Positions 1 to 10,624 of a stretch of DNA of 16,153 nucleotides are shown piece by piece. The DNA is from Gammaproteobacteria bacterium (GTDB lineage: Bacteria > Pseudomonadota > Gammaproteobacteria > Arenicellales > JAOTYS01), in NCBI GenBank assembly GCA_029861795.1, contig JAOTYS010000053.1, positions 1 through 16,153 on the forward strand, in the 5' to 3' direction. Both the position numbers and the translations under genes were made by a program. Under the pieces are notes generated by a model that was not told the DNA's origin, ran no database searches, and saw only the letters and a list, made by a program, of their open reading frames with translations. How positions within the stretch are numbered: the first letter of the stretch is position 1; every line of letters begins with the position of its first letter.

Positions 1-312
1 GAACCGGCGCCTTCCAGCTGCCTACCGAAAACCCCTCCCACGGATTCTAATTGGTAGCGCGAGCACTCGCTGAGTCGCAGGGAGCAGCTACGTCCTCCCC
101 AGCCGTGCGGTAGGTATTTGCCTTGTCTTGCCGTTGGCTCCATGTCGTAGGCGCGACCGAATCAGCGAATTATGCTACTTTTAATCACATGATTCGATGC
201 TGAATAATTGATCTTGATCAATTTTAATGAGCATTTATCAGGTGGATGATGGTGTGGAAATTAAAAAAATAGAGCAAACTTATTGAATAACCTTGATTCA
301 TGACTCAGCATA
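1..312. other. Non-coding region upstream of ppk2
   Basis: I see no convincing gene here. All three forward frames close early; frame 3 stops at about 48-50 and could be the tail of an upstream protein, but too little is left to judge. The second half (from about 170) is much more AT-rich than the flanking coding DNA, as expected of a promoter region, and holds a perfect FNR-type palindrome at 208-221. No clear sigma-70 -35/-10 pair stands out. Confidence 0.6.
208..221 (+). promoter_or_regulatory. FNR/Anr/Dnr-type box upstream of the ppk operon
   Basis: The sequence is TTGAT-CTTG-ATCAA, an exact match to the FNR/Anr consensus TTGAT-N4-ATCAA. FNR, Anr and Dnr are CRP-family regulators that respond to low oxygen or nitric oxide and usually activate when centred about 41.5 bases before the transcription start. 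That would put a start near 256, inside the AT-rich leader. Only one site is seen, and no good -10 was found at the matching distance, so the site is clear but its effect on ppk2-ppk1 is inferred. Confidence 0.62.
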
Positions 313-1194
313 GTGGCCATAGGGGTTAGGAGCGTGGGTAAAGAACAGAAGCCTGAAACAGTCATTTCGGTTAGCAACATCACCGACAAGGACAAGGATG
401 CGCCCGCGAAACGCACGGAGAAAATGGACACCAAAGAATACGAGAAGGAACTGGGGAAACTCCAAATCGAACTGGTAAAGCTGCAGGAGTGGATCAGGAT
501 CAAAGGCCTAAAAGTTGCGGTGATATTCGAGGGCCGGGATGCCGCCGGGAAGGGCGGAACCATCAAGCGCATTACCGACCGGTTGAGCCCCCGCGTATGC
601 CGCGTGGTGGCTCTACCGGCGCCGACCGAGAGGGAAAAAAGCCAGTGGTATTTCCAGCGTTATGTTGAACACCTTCCCGCCGCCGGCGAGATGGTGCTGT
701 TCGACCGCAGTTGGTACAACCGCGCCGGGGTGGAATATGTAATGGGTTTCTGCACGGAAGATGAGTACAGGGAGTTTCTGCGGTCCTGCCCGGAATTCGA
801 ACGCATGTTGACGCGTTCCGGGCTGAAGCTGATCAAATATTGGTTCTCAGTGGACGATCGTGAACAGGAGCGCAGGTTCCGTGCACGCGTGGGCGATGCA
901 ACCAAACGCTGGAAACTGAGCCCGATGGATTTGGAATCGCGCAACCGCTGGGTCGAGTACTCCAAAGCCAAAGACAACATGTTTGCGCACGCCGACATTA
1001 AACAGGCGCCTTGGTATGTGGTAAACGCTGATGTGAAGAAACGGGCGCGGCTGAACTGCATCAGTCACCTGCTGAGCTTATTCGACTACGAGGATTTGAC
1101 GCCCGAGCCGGTCAAATTACCACAGCGCAAATCAGCGGCCGGCTATGTGCGTCCACCGCTAAGCGACCAGACATTTATTCCGGAAAGATACTGA
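313..1194 (+). CDS. ppk2: Polyphosphate kinase 2 (PPK2 family)
   Basis: PPK2 enzymes transfer phosphate between polyphosphate and nucleoside di- or monophosphates, often running toward GTP or ATP synthesis; they are cytoplasmic. Counting from the GTG at 313, the Walker A motif GRDAAGKGG lies at residues 74-82. The lid region PAPTEREKSQWYFQRY is at about 103-118, and the Walker B block VLFDRSWYNRAG at about 128-139. Together these are the PPK2 signature, and the one-domain length fits the family. The start is uncertain. GTG 313 has no good ribosome site, GTG 334 follows GGGG by eight bases, and ATG 424 follows GGAG closely and gives a 256-residue protein starting just before the conserved core. 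The first 37 residues are charged and low in complexity. The gene lies 19 bases before ppk1 and is probably cotranscribed with it. Confidence 0.93.
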   Translation: MAIGVRSVGKEQKPETVISVSNITDKDKDAPAKRTEKMDTKEYEKELGKLQIELVKLQEWIRIKGLKVAVIFEGRDAAGKGGTIKRITDRLSPRVCRVVALPAPTEREKSQWYFQRYVEHLPAAGEMVLFDRSWYNRAGVEYVMGFCTEDEYREFLRSCPEFERMLTRSGLKLIKYWFSVDDREQERRFRARVGDATKRWKLSPMDLESRNRWVEYSKAKDNMFAHADIKQAPWYVVNADVKKRARLNCISHLLSLFDYEDLTPEPVKLPQRKSAAGYVRPPLSDQTFIPERY

Positions 1195-1213
1195 ATGTAA
1201 ACATGAAAGTACC

Positions 1214-3439
<2,226 letters not shown>

Positions 3440-3691
3440 TTTTGGTCGACATGGGTCAGGGATGGATCCTGGAGACCAGGGTAATAGACCGGGGTAATAG
3501 AGTAGGTGGCGCCCGCCGATCTGAATCAGGAAGGCGTTGGGCGATCAGTTCTCTTGCTGGTCGACGCCGCGGAGCACCGGATGTGTGAGGGTGGCCTCGA
3601 ACGCCCGACCACTCGGTTCGAAGTCTGGCGGTTGCTACTTTTCGTAACAAGTTGATACCCTATAGGCCCTTGACGAAAGCTAGGTAATTGG
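3440..3691. other. Non-coding leader between ppk1 and cbrX
   Basis: No convincing gene is seen on either strand. The stretch contains a short perfect hairpin CCTGG-AGA-CCAGG at 3468-3480, without a T-run and so not a standard terminator, and two adjacent 13-base repeats at 3474-3499. It also holds the operator-like palindrome at 3632-3650. The promoter of the cbrX-cbrA-cbrB operon should lie here, but I cannot pick a -35/-10 pair with confidence. Confidence 0.55.
3632..3650. promoter_or_regulatory. Operator-like palindrome upstream of cbrX
   Basis: TTGCTAC-TTTTC-GTAACAA is an inverted repeat in which six of seven arm positions pair around a five-base spacer. The architecture matches the perfect CGTTAC-AGAAA-GTAACG repeat downstream of cbrB. 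In addition, the 12 bases at 3632-3643 recur exactly, in inverted orientation, at 8177-8188. The simplest reading is a binding site for the same regulator, perhaps CbrB controlling its own operon; this is inference. Confidence 0.45.
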
Positions 3692-3862
3692 GTGGATCGG
3701 GTAGTCCTGCTGCTGGCGTTTTCTCTGCTGTTGTTTACCTCTCCACTGACCGACTGGATAGCACGGGAGGGCGCTCCGTGGTATCTGCCATATCTGTTGT
3801 GGTTGGGGGTCATTGCTGCTGCCGCTTGGTTGAGCTGGATGCGCAGGCGACATGACGTTTAG
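3692..3862 (+). CDS. cbrX: Small membrane protein, CbrX-like, overlapping cbrA
   Basis: A 56-residue reading frame starts at GTG 3692, six bases after AGGT, and ends at TAG 3860-3862, eleven bases inside cbrA. The peptide begins MDRVVLLLAFSLLLF, has a second hydrophobic stretch at about 31-49 (LPYLLWLGVIAAAAWLSW) and ends in basic MRRRHDV. This gives two likely membrane segments with a positive cytoplasmic tail. In Pseudomonas, a short gene named cbrX sits in the same place, overlaps cbrA and couples its translation; the position, size and hydrophobic character agree. No TGA, TAA or other TAG interrupts the frame from 3674 on. Its own molecular function is unknown. An alternative is a pure leader peptide whose translation only opens the cbrA start site. 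Confidence 0.7.
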   Translation: MDRVVLLLAFSLLLFTSPLTDWIAREGAPWYLPYLLWLGVIAAAAWLSWMRRRHDV

Positions 3863-6833
3863 CTTGACCTATCTATTTTTCGCAGCGGTGATCTATCTGT
3901 CACTGCTTTTTCTTATCGCCTATGCCACCGAGCATGGCTGGATTCCTCAGGGCATCGTTCGCCATCCCGCGACTTATGTCCTCTCGCTCGGCGTCTATGC
4001 CACCTCTTGGAGTTACTACGGCAGTGTGGGGTTCGCCCAGACCGAGGGTTACAGCTTCCTGACCATTTATCTCGGGGTGACGCTGGCCTTTATCGCATCG
4101 CCTTTTCTGCTAGCACCGATTCTGCGTCTAGTGCGCGAGTATCAGTTGACCTCGTTGGCCGATTTGATGGCGTTCCGTTATCGCAGTCAAGCGGCTGGAA
4201 TCTTAGTCACTCTGTTTATGTTGGCCGGGACTCTGCCGTACATTGCCCTACAGATTCGTGCAGTCACCGAGTCTGTACAAGTGTTGACTCAAGAAGTCAC
4301 GCCTCGCCTGTTAGCCCTTGGGTTTTGTGGGACACTGACGTTGTTCGCGATCTTGTTTGGCGCGCGTCACATTTCTCCTCGCGAAAAACATGAAGGACTG
4401 GTGGTCGCTATCGCCTTTGAGTCATTAGTCAAGCTGATGGCGCTGTTAGGAGTGGGTGTATTTGCTGTATTTGGTGTATTCGGTGGATTTTCGGGTATTG
4501 ATCAGTGGCTGACAATGCACCCGGAAGCACTGGATGCATTGTATCGCCCGGCGAGAGAAGGACCTTGGGCAACGCTACTATTTCTCGCGTTTGCGGCGGC
4601 CTTTCTGTTACCGCGTCAATTTCACATGACCTTTACTGAAAACGTCGATGCTAAAACCCTGCCTATGGCGAGCTGGGGTTTCCCTCTGTTTTTGCTGTTG
4701 ATTAACGTGGCAATCCCTCCGATCCTTTGGGCCGGTACGGAACTCAATGTGGGCACCAGTGCGGATTATTTTGTGCTGGGAATCACCTTGAGCAGTGACA
4801 CTAAGTTACTCCCTATACTTGCTTTTCTTGGGGGAGTCTCTGCCGCCAGTGCCATGGTGATTGTTACCACGTTGGCGTTAGCGGCGATGAGTTTGAACCA
4901 CCTACTGTTACCGGCCAGCTACCCGGATCCAACCATCAATCTTTACCGTTGGTTGGTGTGGGGGCGTAGAACCATGATTGCGGTGATCATCGCGGCCGGG
5001 TTTGGCTTTTATTTGCTGTCAGAGGCTAATCAGGGATTGGTGCAACTGGGGTTGATCTCATTTGTGGCGGTAGCCCAGTTCACACCGGGAGTGATCGGAG
5101 CCTTGTATTGGCCACGGGGGACGCGTGCTGGTTTTATCGCAGGCCTTATAGGCGGCGCCGTGATCTGGGCCGTCACCTTGATTCTGCCGATCCTGGAGCA
5201 ATCTGGGCAGCTTCAAGGATTTGACCTCAGCGCATTCTTAGTGGCAACAGATCAAAACAAATGGACGTTCGCCACGTTTTGGTCCGTCAGCATCAACGCT
5301 CTGCTTTACGTCGGTGTCTCTCTCATTACCAGACAATCGAACGAGGAGTTGGAAGCGGCCAACGCCTGCGTACGGGACACACTGGCACCGCCCAGGGGGG
5401 TTGTTGCCGCCGCCTCGCCCCAACAATTTCAGGAGCAGCTTGCGTGGATGTTAGGGCAAGACATGGCCGCTAAAGAAGTCCGCCAGGCGCTGGAAGATCT
5501 TCAAATGAAATCGGAAGAACGCAGCCCCTTGGCGCTGCGTCGGCTGAGGGATCGGATCGAACGTAATCTGTCAGGCTTAATGGGGCCGGAGTTAGCGCGA
5601 ATGGTAGTGAATGAACAGCTACGCATGGATCAAAAAGCGCAAACAGCGCTCGCGGATACCATGCGCTTGTTCGAGGAACGACTGGAGGTGTCACGCACAA
5701 GACTCAAGGGGCTGGCTGCGCAGATGGACGAGTTGCGGCGTTATCACCGTCAAATTCTGCAGGATCTGCCAATTGGTGTCTGCTCGGTCAGTCCAACCGG
5801 GAATATCGTTATATGGAACCAGGCGATGGAAAAGCTCTCGGGAATCAGCACCCATATCGCACCAGGTACATCTTTGGTAGCACTTGCGACGCCCTGGAAT
5901 AAGCTGCTCGGGGACTTCATCACTACTGAAGCACGCACCGTTCATAAGCAGCGGGTAAGCATTAACGATCGATCGCGTTGGTTTGCTCTGCACAAGGCGG
6001 CGGTGGAAGCGTTTGCGCATTTTTCCTATAGCGCTTCGGATGGGGCGACCCTGGGGACAGTGATCCTGGTGGAGGATTTGACAGAGACCCATTTACTGGA
6101 AACAGAGCTCGCGCACAGTGAACGACTCGCTTCTATCGGACGGCTTGCGGCAGGGGTAGCACATGAAATCGGCAACCCTGTCACGGGCATTGCATGTCTC
6201 GCCCAAAATATTCAGGCTGAGTGTGATGATCAAGAAATCCACAAGAGTATCTCCGAGGTGTTAGAGCAAACCCGGCGCATCAGCTCCATAGTGCAATCCC
6301 TGGTGACATTTAGTCACGGCGGAGATGCTCACTCGGAGGCTCAACCGGAGATTTTTCTGCTCCGCGGGTGTGTGGACGAGGCGATCAAGTTTGTGCAATT
6401 AAGTCACGCCGCTAAGGAGGTTGAGTGTGACAACAGGTGCGATCCTGATGTTGTGCTAGCGGCCGACCGACAACGTTTGCTTCAGGTATTTGTGAATGTC
6501 CTGAGTAACGCTTGTGACGCGTCCGGCCCTGGAGATGGTGTGAGTATTGAGACAGAGGTACATCATAGCAGTGTCGTTGTCTCGATAATCGACGAAGGCA
6601 GCGGCATAGCCAGCGATATTATCGATCAAGTGTTTGATCCGTTTTTTACGACCAAGCAGCCCGGCGAGGGCACCGGACTTGGGCTTGCGTTGGCGTACAA
6701 CATAGTGCGAGACCATGGAGGCCAAATGACCATCCATTCCGAAGTGTCCGGGGGTACGCGGGTCAGGATTACCCTACCCATGAGTGAAAAGACTCTCGCA
6801 ACGACAGACGCGATTGAGGCTGCCGGCGTATGA
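3852..6833 (+). CDS. cbrA: SLC5-STAC-PAS sensor histidine kinase, CbrA type
   Basis: This is an inner-membrane sensor kinase fused to a sodium:solute symporter domain. Residues 1 to about 510 form a polytopic SSS/SLC5 domain with about thirteen hydrophobic segments. Next come a STAC-like helical region (about 526-590, with [13 protein letters not shown]), a coiled-coil linker (about 605-635), a PAS domain (about 631-745), and a HisKA domain with His771 in GVAHEIGNP. An HATPase domain closes it, with the N box [12 protein letters not shown]914 in DEGSGI, and the F/G2 boxes FDPFFTTK and [13 protein letters not shown]. In Pseudomonas, CbrA with CbrB governs use of carbon and nitrogen sources. 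Vibrio CrbS and Pseudomonas MxtR have similar sensors and govern acetate use, but pair with LuxR-type regulators. The length of 993 matches CbrA (about 980). The start overlaps cbrX and the end overlaps cbrB by ATGA. Confidence 0.9.
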   Translation: MTFSLTYLFFAAVIYLSLLFLIAYATEHGWIPQGIVRHPATYVLSLGVYATSWSYYGSVGFAQTEGYSFLTIYLGVTLAFIASPFLLAPILRLVREYQLTSLADLMAFRYRSQAAGILVTLFMLAGTLPYIALQIRAVTESVQVLTQEVTPRLLALGFCGTLTLFAILFGARHISPREKHEGLVVAIAFESLVKLMALLGVGVFAVFGVFGGFSGIDQWLTMHPEALDALYRPAREGPWATLLFLAFAAAFLLPRQFHMTFTENVDAKTLPMASWGFPLFLLLINVAIPPILWAGTELNVGTSADYFVLGITLSSDTKLLPILAFLGGVSAASAMVIVTTLALAAMSLNHLLLPASYPDPTINLYRWLVWGRRTMIAVIIAAGFGFYLLSEANQGLVQLGLISFVAVAQFTPGVIGALYWPRGTRAGFIAGLIGGAVIWAVTLILPILEQSGQLQGFDLSAFLVATDQNKWTFATFWSVSINALLYVGVSLITRQSNEELEAANACVRDTLAPPRGVVAAASPQQFQEQLAWMLGQDMAAKEVRQALEDLQMKSEERSPLALRRLRDRIERNLSGLMGPELARMVVNEQLRMDQKAQTALADTMRLFEERLEVSRTRLKGLAAQMDELRRYHRQILQDLPIGVCSVSPTGNIVIWNQAMEKLSGISTHIAPGTSLVALATPWNKLLGDFITTEARTVHKQRVSINDRSRWFALHKAAVEAFAHFSYSASDGATLGTVILVEDLTETHLLETELAHSERLASIGRLAAGVAHEIGNPVTGIACLAQNIQAECDDQEIHKSISEVLEQTRRISSIVQSLVTFSHGGDAHSEAQPEIFLLRGCVDEAIKFVQLSHAAKEVECDNRCDPDVVLAADRQRLLQVFVNVLSNACDASGPGDGVSIETEVHHSSVVVSIIDEGSGIASDIIDQVFDPFFTTKQPGEGTGLGLALAYNIVRDHGGQMTIHSEVSGGTRVRITLPMSEKTLATTDAIEAAGV

Positions 6834-8176
6834 GTGGAATATTGATTCTGGAGGACGAGGTAGTCATTCGTGACGCATTAAGGAAGTTGTTGCAACGCCA
6901 TGGACATAGGGTTGACCAGGCGGGGTCGGTCGACGAAGCCACTGAGCTATTCGACCTCACATCTTTCGATCTGATCATCGCTGATCTGCGATTGCCGGGT
7001 GCGCCGGGTACCGCAGTCATCGATCTGTGCGACGGGGTACCAGTTTTAGTTATGACCAGCTATGCCAGCGTCAAATCCGCGGTAGACTCGATGAAGCGGG
7101 GTGCAGCCGATTACATCGCCAAGCCATTCGATCACGAAGAGATGACGTTAGTGGTGGAGCGTCTGCTGAGACAGACACGGCTGGAAAGGCAGAATGCTGC
7201 GCTGAAACTGGATCTGCATCGCAATTACCCGGTCAGTGGCATGATTGGCAGTTGTGCCGCTATGCGCGAGGCATTTGATCGGATCAAACGGGTGGCGCCC
7301 ACTAGCACCACAGTTTTGATACTCGGTGAGTCAGGCACCGGTAAAGAGTTAGTGGCCCGAGCAGTGCACGAACACAGCACACGACGTGATGCTCCACTTG
7401 TTGCCGTAAACTGCGCTTCCATTCCTGATACGTTGATCGAATCGGAGTTGTTTGGGCACGAGAAGGGGGCGTTCACTGGGGCGGTGAGCACCCGTACCGG
7501 CTTAGTCGAGGCGGCGGACGGCGGTAGTCTATTCCTTGACGAGATTGCGGAGTTATCCGATGCAGCGCAGGCGCGGTTGCTGCGGGTGCTGCAAGACGGC
7601 GAGATACGCAAGGTGGGATCAAACGAGAACCGCAGAGTCGATGTGCGTGTACTTGCGGCGACTCATCGGGATTTGGAGCAACGAGTAAATGATGGTTCGT
7701 TTCGCAGCGATCTCTTGTTTCGCCTCAAGGTCATGGAGATACATTTGCCACCCTTAAGGGAACGCGGTGCAGACATTCAGCAACTGGCGGAGTATTTGCT
7801 GAAAAAAGTATGTAAGAACTTGAACCGACCTGAACTGGGATTTAGCAACGAGGCCCTCGCTGCGATCACCGCGCATACCTGGGCTGGTAATGTGCGTGAG
7901 CTCGAGAACGCAATCGAGCGCGCCGTGATTCTGTGCGACGAAAATACCATTGACGCCGCTTTGCTGCATAGCAATGTACAACATGCAGCTACGCCATTTG
8001 TGGACACGCCGGGTGAGGATGGTGCCAGTCTTGAACAGTATTTTCGACGGTTCGTACTCGCTCATCAGGCCAATCTCACCGAGACTGAGCTGGCACGCCG
8101 TCTTGGAATAAGCCGTAAGACCTTATGGGAGAAACGTCAGCGACTCGGCTTGCAGCGAAACCGTCGGACGGGCTGA
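6830..8176 (+). CDS. cbrB: NtrC-family sigma-54 response regulator, CbrB type
   Basis: This is a cytoplasmic transcription activator that works with sigma-54 RNA polymerase. The receiver domain (1 to about 120) has the acidic pair E8/D9, phosphoacceptor D52 (IIADLRLPG), T76 and K98 (AKPFDH). The AAA+ domain (about 137-370) has Walker A GESGTGKE at 166-173, the sigma-54 contact loop GAFTGA at 213-218, and Walker [10 protein letters not shown] at 231-239. A Fis-type helix-turn-helix ends the protein (about 417-441, [20 protein letters not shown]). All residues needed for phosphorylation, ATP use and sigma-54 contact are present. The start codon lies inside the end of cbrA (ATGA overlap), so translation is probably coupled. 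A consensus sigma-54 promoter lies 126 bases downstream of its stop codon and is the obvious candidate target. Confidence 0.93.
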   Translation: MSGILILEDEVVIRDALRKLLQRHGHRVDQAGSVDEATELFDLTSFDLIIADLRLPGAPGTAVIDLCDGVPVLVMTSYASVKSAVDSMKRGAADYIAKPFDHEEMTLVVERLLRQTRLERQNAALKLDLHRNYPVSGMIGSCAAMREAFDRIKRVAPTSTTVLILGESGTGKELVARAVHEHSTRRDAPLVAVNCASIPDTLIESELFGHEKGAFTGAVSTRTGLVEAADGGSLFLDEIAELSDAAQARLLRVLQDGEIRKVGSNENRRVDVRVLAATHRDLEQRVNDGSFRSDLLFRLKVMEIHLPPLRERGADIQQLAEYLLKKVCKNLNRPELGFSNEALAAITAHTWAGNVRELENAIERAVILCDENTIDAALLHSNVQHAATPFVDTPGEDGASLEQYFRRFVLAHQANLTETELARRLGISRKTLWEKRQRLGLQRNRRTG

Positions 8177-8212
8177 GAAAAGTAGCAAAAAGTTACAATT
8201 CGATATTCGTTC

Positions 8213-8229
8213 CGTTACAGAAAGTAACG
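8213..8229. promoter_or_regulatory. Inverted-repeat activator site, probable CbrB site
   Basis: CGTTAC-AGAAA-GTAACG is a perfect 6-base inverted repeat with a five-base spacer, followed by GAC. Its centre lies roughly 107 bases before the predicted sigma-54 transcription start, a normal distance for an NtrC-family enhancer site. The half-sites resemble the TGTTAC/GTAACA type I recall for Pseudomonas CbrB, though the spacing there is wider. A further GTTAC lies at 8192-8196. Binding by CbrB is inferred from position and adjacency. Confidence 0.5.
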
Positions 8230-8302
8230 ACTAAAAGAGATATTACTTCATATATCTAGAATAACTAATGGATAATACGGGATGTTTTAATTGACACGAT
8301 AT

Positions 8303-8318
8303 TGGCACGAATTTCGCT
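8303..8318 (+). promoter_or_regulatory. Sigma-54 (RpoN) promoter of the symporter gene
   Basis: The bases TTGGCACGAATTTCGCT match the -24/-12 consensus TGGCAC-N5-TTGC(A/T) except for C in place of one T. GG (8304-8305) and GC (8316-8317) are separated by exactly ten bases, as sigma-54 requires. Transcription should start near 8328-8329, leaving a leader of about 155 bases. A sigma-54 activator gene lies directly upstream. Confidence 0.8.
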
Positions 8319-8450
8319 TAGCTGTTAGGTGGAACAGTGGGCCAGGTTCGGATATCTGTGGTTCGGTGACTGCTGGTATTGGAGCCGCAACGGAGCAAGC
8401 ACACTCGATCAAGCCTGTGGGGCCCGCATGGAAGCATTTGATTGTGATTT

Positions 8451-8478
8451 AACAACAAAGCAACAACCCAAAAGGAGG
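8451..8478 (+). promoter_or_regulatory. Hfq/Crc-type A-rich motif joined to a strong Shine-Dalgarno
   Basis: AACAACAA at 8451-8458 is an exact AAnAAnAA match, followed by CAACAACCC and then the Shine-Dalgarno AAAGGAGG at 8471-8478, six bases before the ATG. In Pseudomonas, such 'catabolite activity' motifs beside the ribosome site let Hfq with Crc block translation until CrcZ-type RNAs titrate Hfq. The motif and the ribosome site are seen; regulation by Hfq/Crc is inferred from the known system. Confidence 0.55.
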
Positions 8479-8484
8479 AACTAG

Positions 8485-10443
8485 ATGGATCCCAAAATCG
8501 TCTGGTTGTTCGTATTTGTAATCCTTTATTGGGCGTACTGTATCTTCTGGGGTATCAAAGGGGCCATGTCGGCGAAGACGGCGAGTGATTACTTTATCGC
8601 CGGTCGTCGTTTGTCCATTTGGGTGTTTGTGTTAGCTGCAACCGCGACGTCTTTCTCCGGTTGGACTTTCATGGGCCACCCAGGTCTGCTCTATCGAGAT
8701 GGCTTTCAGTACGCTTATGCGTCATTTTACGCAATCACCATTCCATTCACTGGCGTCATGTTTCTGAAACGACAGTGGATGCTGGGCAAACGCTTTGGGT
8801 TTGTGACTCCGGGCGAGATGCTATCGCACTATTTTAAATCCGATGTGATCCGGATCTTGGTGGTGCTGGTGGCGTTGGTATTCTCTGTTCCATATCTTGG
8901 GGTGCAGCTACGCGCCTCTGGTTTCTTGTTTAACGTGTTGACCGACGGCGCATTGGGCGTTGAGGTCGGGATGTGGCTGTTGTCAGCGGTCGTGTTCATC
9001 TATGTGGCGTCCGGCGGCTTGAGGGCGGTGGCCTATGTGGATACCCTGCAATGCGTTTTGTTGGCAGCAGGTATCATGATCATCGGTATTATCGCTATCA
9101 ACGCCGTGGGTGGATTTGCCAAGCTTAACGAAGGCATAGCCGCGCTGGCACTGTTCGATGAGAAGCGTACCCTTGATGGTTTCAGCCACTATATAGCCAT
9201 CCCCGGGGTGATCCAGTTTGTATCCTCTGGACCCAGCGCCACTGGCGGTGCGTGGACCGGCATCATGATCCTGACCTATATGTTTGCGCTAATGGGGATC
9301 CAATCGGCGCCGGCGTTCTCCATGTGGTCGTTCGCCAACCGAGATCCACGCCCATTTGCACCGCAGCAAGTGTGGGCGTCTTCATTTGGCATCGGCTTGA
9401 TCCTATTTACTTTCACTGCGTTCCAGGGTCTAGGTGGCCACTTGTTAGGTGCGGACACGGCCTTCATGGCAGCGCATCCCGAGCACGTCAATGACGTGAT
9501 GGGTGCGGGCTTGGGCGGCAAGGACCTGATGGAGTCGGCGGGTAAACAGGGCATGTTGGTACCGCAGCTCATACGCCTGATGCAAGAAGCCGCGCCTTGG
9601 TTGGTGGGACTGTTATCGGTATGCGCGTTGGCGGCTATGCAGTCGACTGGTGCGGCCTATATGTCCACTGCCGGCGGTATGTTGACTCGAGATCTGCTCA
9701 AGCATTTCATCATGCCCAACGCCAGCCATGGTCAGCAGAAGTTCTTTGGCCGCGTCGGCGTCGCCATCATTGTGTTGGCAGCCTTGGTAGTCGCCACTAC
9801 GTCGAAAGACGCGTTGGTGCTGTTGGGTGGTCTCGCTGTGGCGTATGGCTTTCAAATGTGGCCGTCTCTCATCGCGGTGTGTTGGTGGCCATGGCTCACC
9901 CGGGCCGGATGCACGGTGGGTTTGGCAGCAGGACTCATTGCGGTCACCCTCACTGAGAGCATTGGTCAGACCTGGTTTGGCATCGAGGCCTGGGGTCGTT
10001 GGCCGTGGACCATACACTCGGCAGGTTGGGGCATCTTGTTCAATCTCGGTCTGGCTATCATCATTTCTGCGATGACCCAAAATTCCGAGGATACGGCTAA
10101 TAAGATGAAGTACCACAACTTCCTGCGCGAGCATGCCAGCTTGCCCGCCGAGAAGAAGGGGTTGGTGCCGGCCGCCTGGATCATCGTTTTGATTTGGTTC
10201 TTCTTCGGCATCGGACCCGGAGCCGTGATTGGCAACACCATCTTCGGTAACCCCAACGATGCGACCACTTGGATCTTCAGTATGCCGTCGATCTGGGCTT
10301 GGCAGATACTGTGGTGGGCCCTGGGCGTGTTCATGATGTGGTTTATTGCTTATAAAATGGAGATGTCGACCGTGCCTGCTAGGGAAATCGAGGCACTATA
10401 CGAAGACATTGGCGACGAGCACGAAGCTTCTGAGTCCGTGTAA
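8485..10443 (+). CDS. Sodium:solute symporter (SSS/SLC5 family)
   Basis: A 652-residue polytopic inner-membrane protein that should take up a small organic solute with sodium. The N-terminus has a first membrane helix (VWLFVFVILYWAYCIFW), then ASDYFIAGRRLSIWVFVLAATATSFSG, the typical SSS opening with sodium-site helix. About fourteen hydrophobic segments follow, and the last two, near residues 565-630, extend beyond the usual core. The C-terminus is a short acidic cytoplasmic tail. The substrate cannot be read from the sequence. Linkage to acs and to an SLC5-type sensor suggests acetate, pyruvate or another short carboxylate, but amino acids are possible. It lacks the known ActP partner (DUF485) next to it, so I give no symbol. 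Expression is probably from the sigma-54 promoter upstream, with Hfq/Crc-like control at the ribosome site; a terminator follows. Confidence 0.9.
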   Translation: MDPKIVWLFVFVILYWAYCIFWGIKGAMSAKTASDYFIAGRRLSIWVFVLAATATSFSGWTFMGHPGLLYRDGFQYAYASFYAITIPFTGVMFLKRQWMLGKRFGFVTPGEMLSHYFKSDVIRILVVLVALVFSVPYLGVQLRASGFLFNVLTDGALGVEVGMWLLSAVVFIYVASGGLRAVAYVDTLQCVLLAAGIMIIGIIAINAVGGFAKLNEGIAALALFDEKRTLDGFSHYIAIPGVIQFVSSGPSATGGAWTGIMILTYMFALMGIQSAPAFSMWSFANRDPRPFAPQQVWASSFGIGLILFTFTAFQGLGGHLLGADTAFMAAHPEHVNDVMGAGLGGKDLMESAGKQGMLVPQLIRLMQEAAPWLVGLLSVCALAAMQSTGAAYMSTAGGMLTRDLLKHFIMPNASHGQQKFFGRVGVAIIVLAALVVATTSKDALVLLGGLAVAYGFQMWPSLIAVCWWPWLTRAGCTVGLAAGLIAVTLTESIGQTWFGIEAWGRWPWTIHSAGWGILFNLGLAIIISAMTQNSEDTANKMKYHNFLREHASLPAEKKGLVPAAWIIVLIWFFFGIGPGAVIGNTIFGNPNDATTWIFSMPSIWAWQILWWALGVFMMWFIAYKMEMSTVPAREIEALYEDIGDEHEASESV

Positions 10444-10465
10444 TTAAGCTCAGTAGATTAATCAG

Positions 10466-10491
10466 GGGGAGGGGCAACCCTCCCCTTTTTT
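10466..10491 (+). terminator. Rho-independent terminator of the symporter gene
   Basis: GGGGAGGG (10466-10473) pairs perfectly with CCCTCCCC (10478-10485) around the stable loop GCAA, and six T follow. It lies 23 bases after the symporter stop codon and is a textbook intrinsic terminator. Confidence 0.95.
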
Positions 10492-10624
10492 ATGGGTGAC
10501 GGCCCAGATCTCCATGCCAACCGGACACTGTGCTTCTGCGTACTGGCTGGCGTTAACTCGCATGCCATCAACTGGAGCACGGCTATCCCAGGCACTGGGG
10601 CAGTGTTCGAGTTAAAATCTTGCC

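Larger units (their letters stand above)
8177..8484 (+). other. Control region and mRNA leader of the symporter gene
   Basis: This 308-base gap holds no gene. In order it has a GAAAAGTAGCAA element at 8177-8188 with GTTAC just after it (8192-8196), a perfect inverted repeat at 8213-8229, an AT-rich stretch, a sigma-54 promoter at 8303-8318, a leader of about 155 bases, an A-rich AACAACAA motif and a strong Shine-Dalgarno. GGGCC at 8339-8343 can pair with GGCCC at 8421-8425, so the leader may be folded. No T-tract follows, so I see no terminator that would release a separate small RNA. Confidence 0.65.

Noticed and set aside
3..50. Possible tail of an upstream gene in forward frame 3, ending at TAA 48-50
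   Set aside because: Only 15 residues remain and the other forward frames also close by about 75, so there is no way to tell it from chance.
3526..3813. Minus-strand frame of 95 residues upstream of cbrA
   Set aside because: The product is low in hydrophobic residues and rich in Arg, Ser and Pro, with no motif, and it is antisense to the better supported cbrX-like gene.
8329..8484. A free CrcZ-like sponge RNA downstream of cbrB
   Set aside because: The position and sigma-54 promoter fit, but only one compact A-rich region is present instead of several spread motifs, and no terminator lies before the symporter start.
9613..10134. Minus-strand frame of 173 residues inside the symporter gene
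   Set aside because: It is antisense to a clear membrane transporter and its translation is rich in His, Arg and Gln with no domain.
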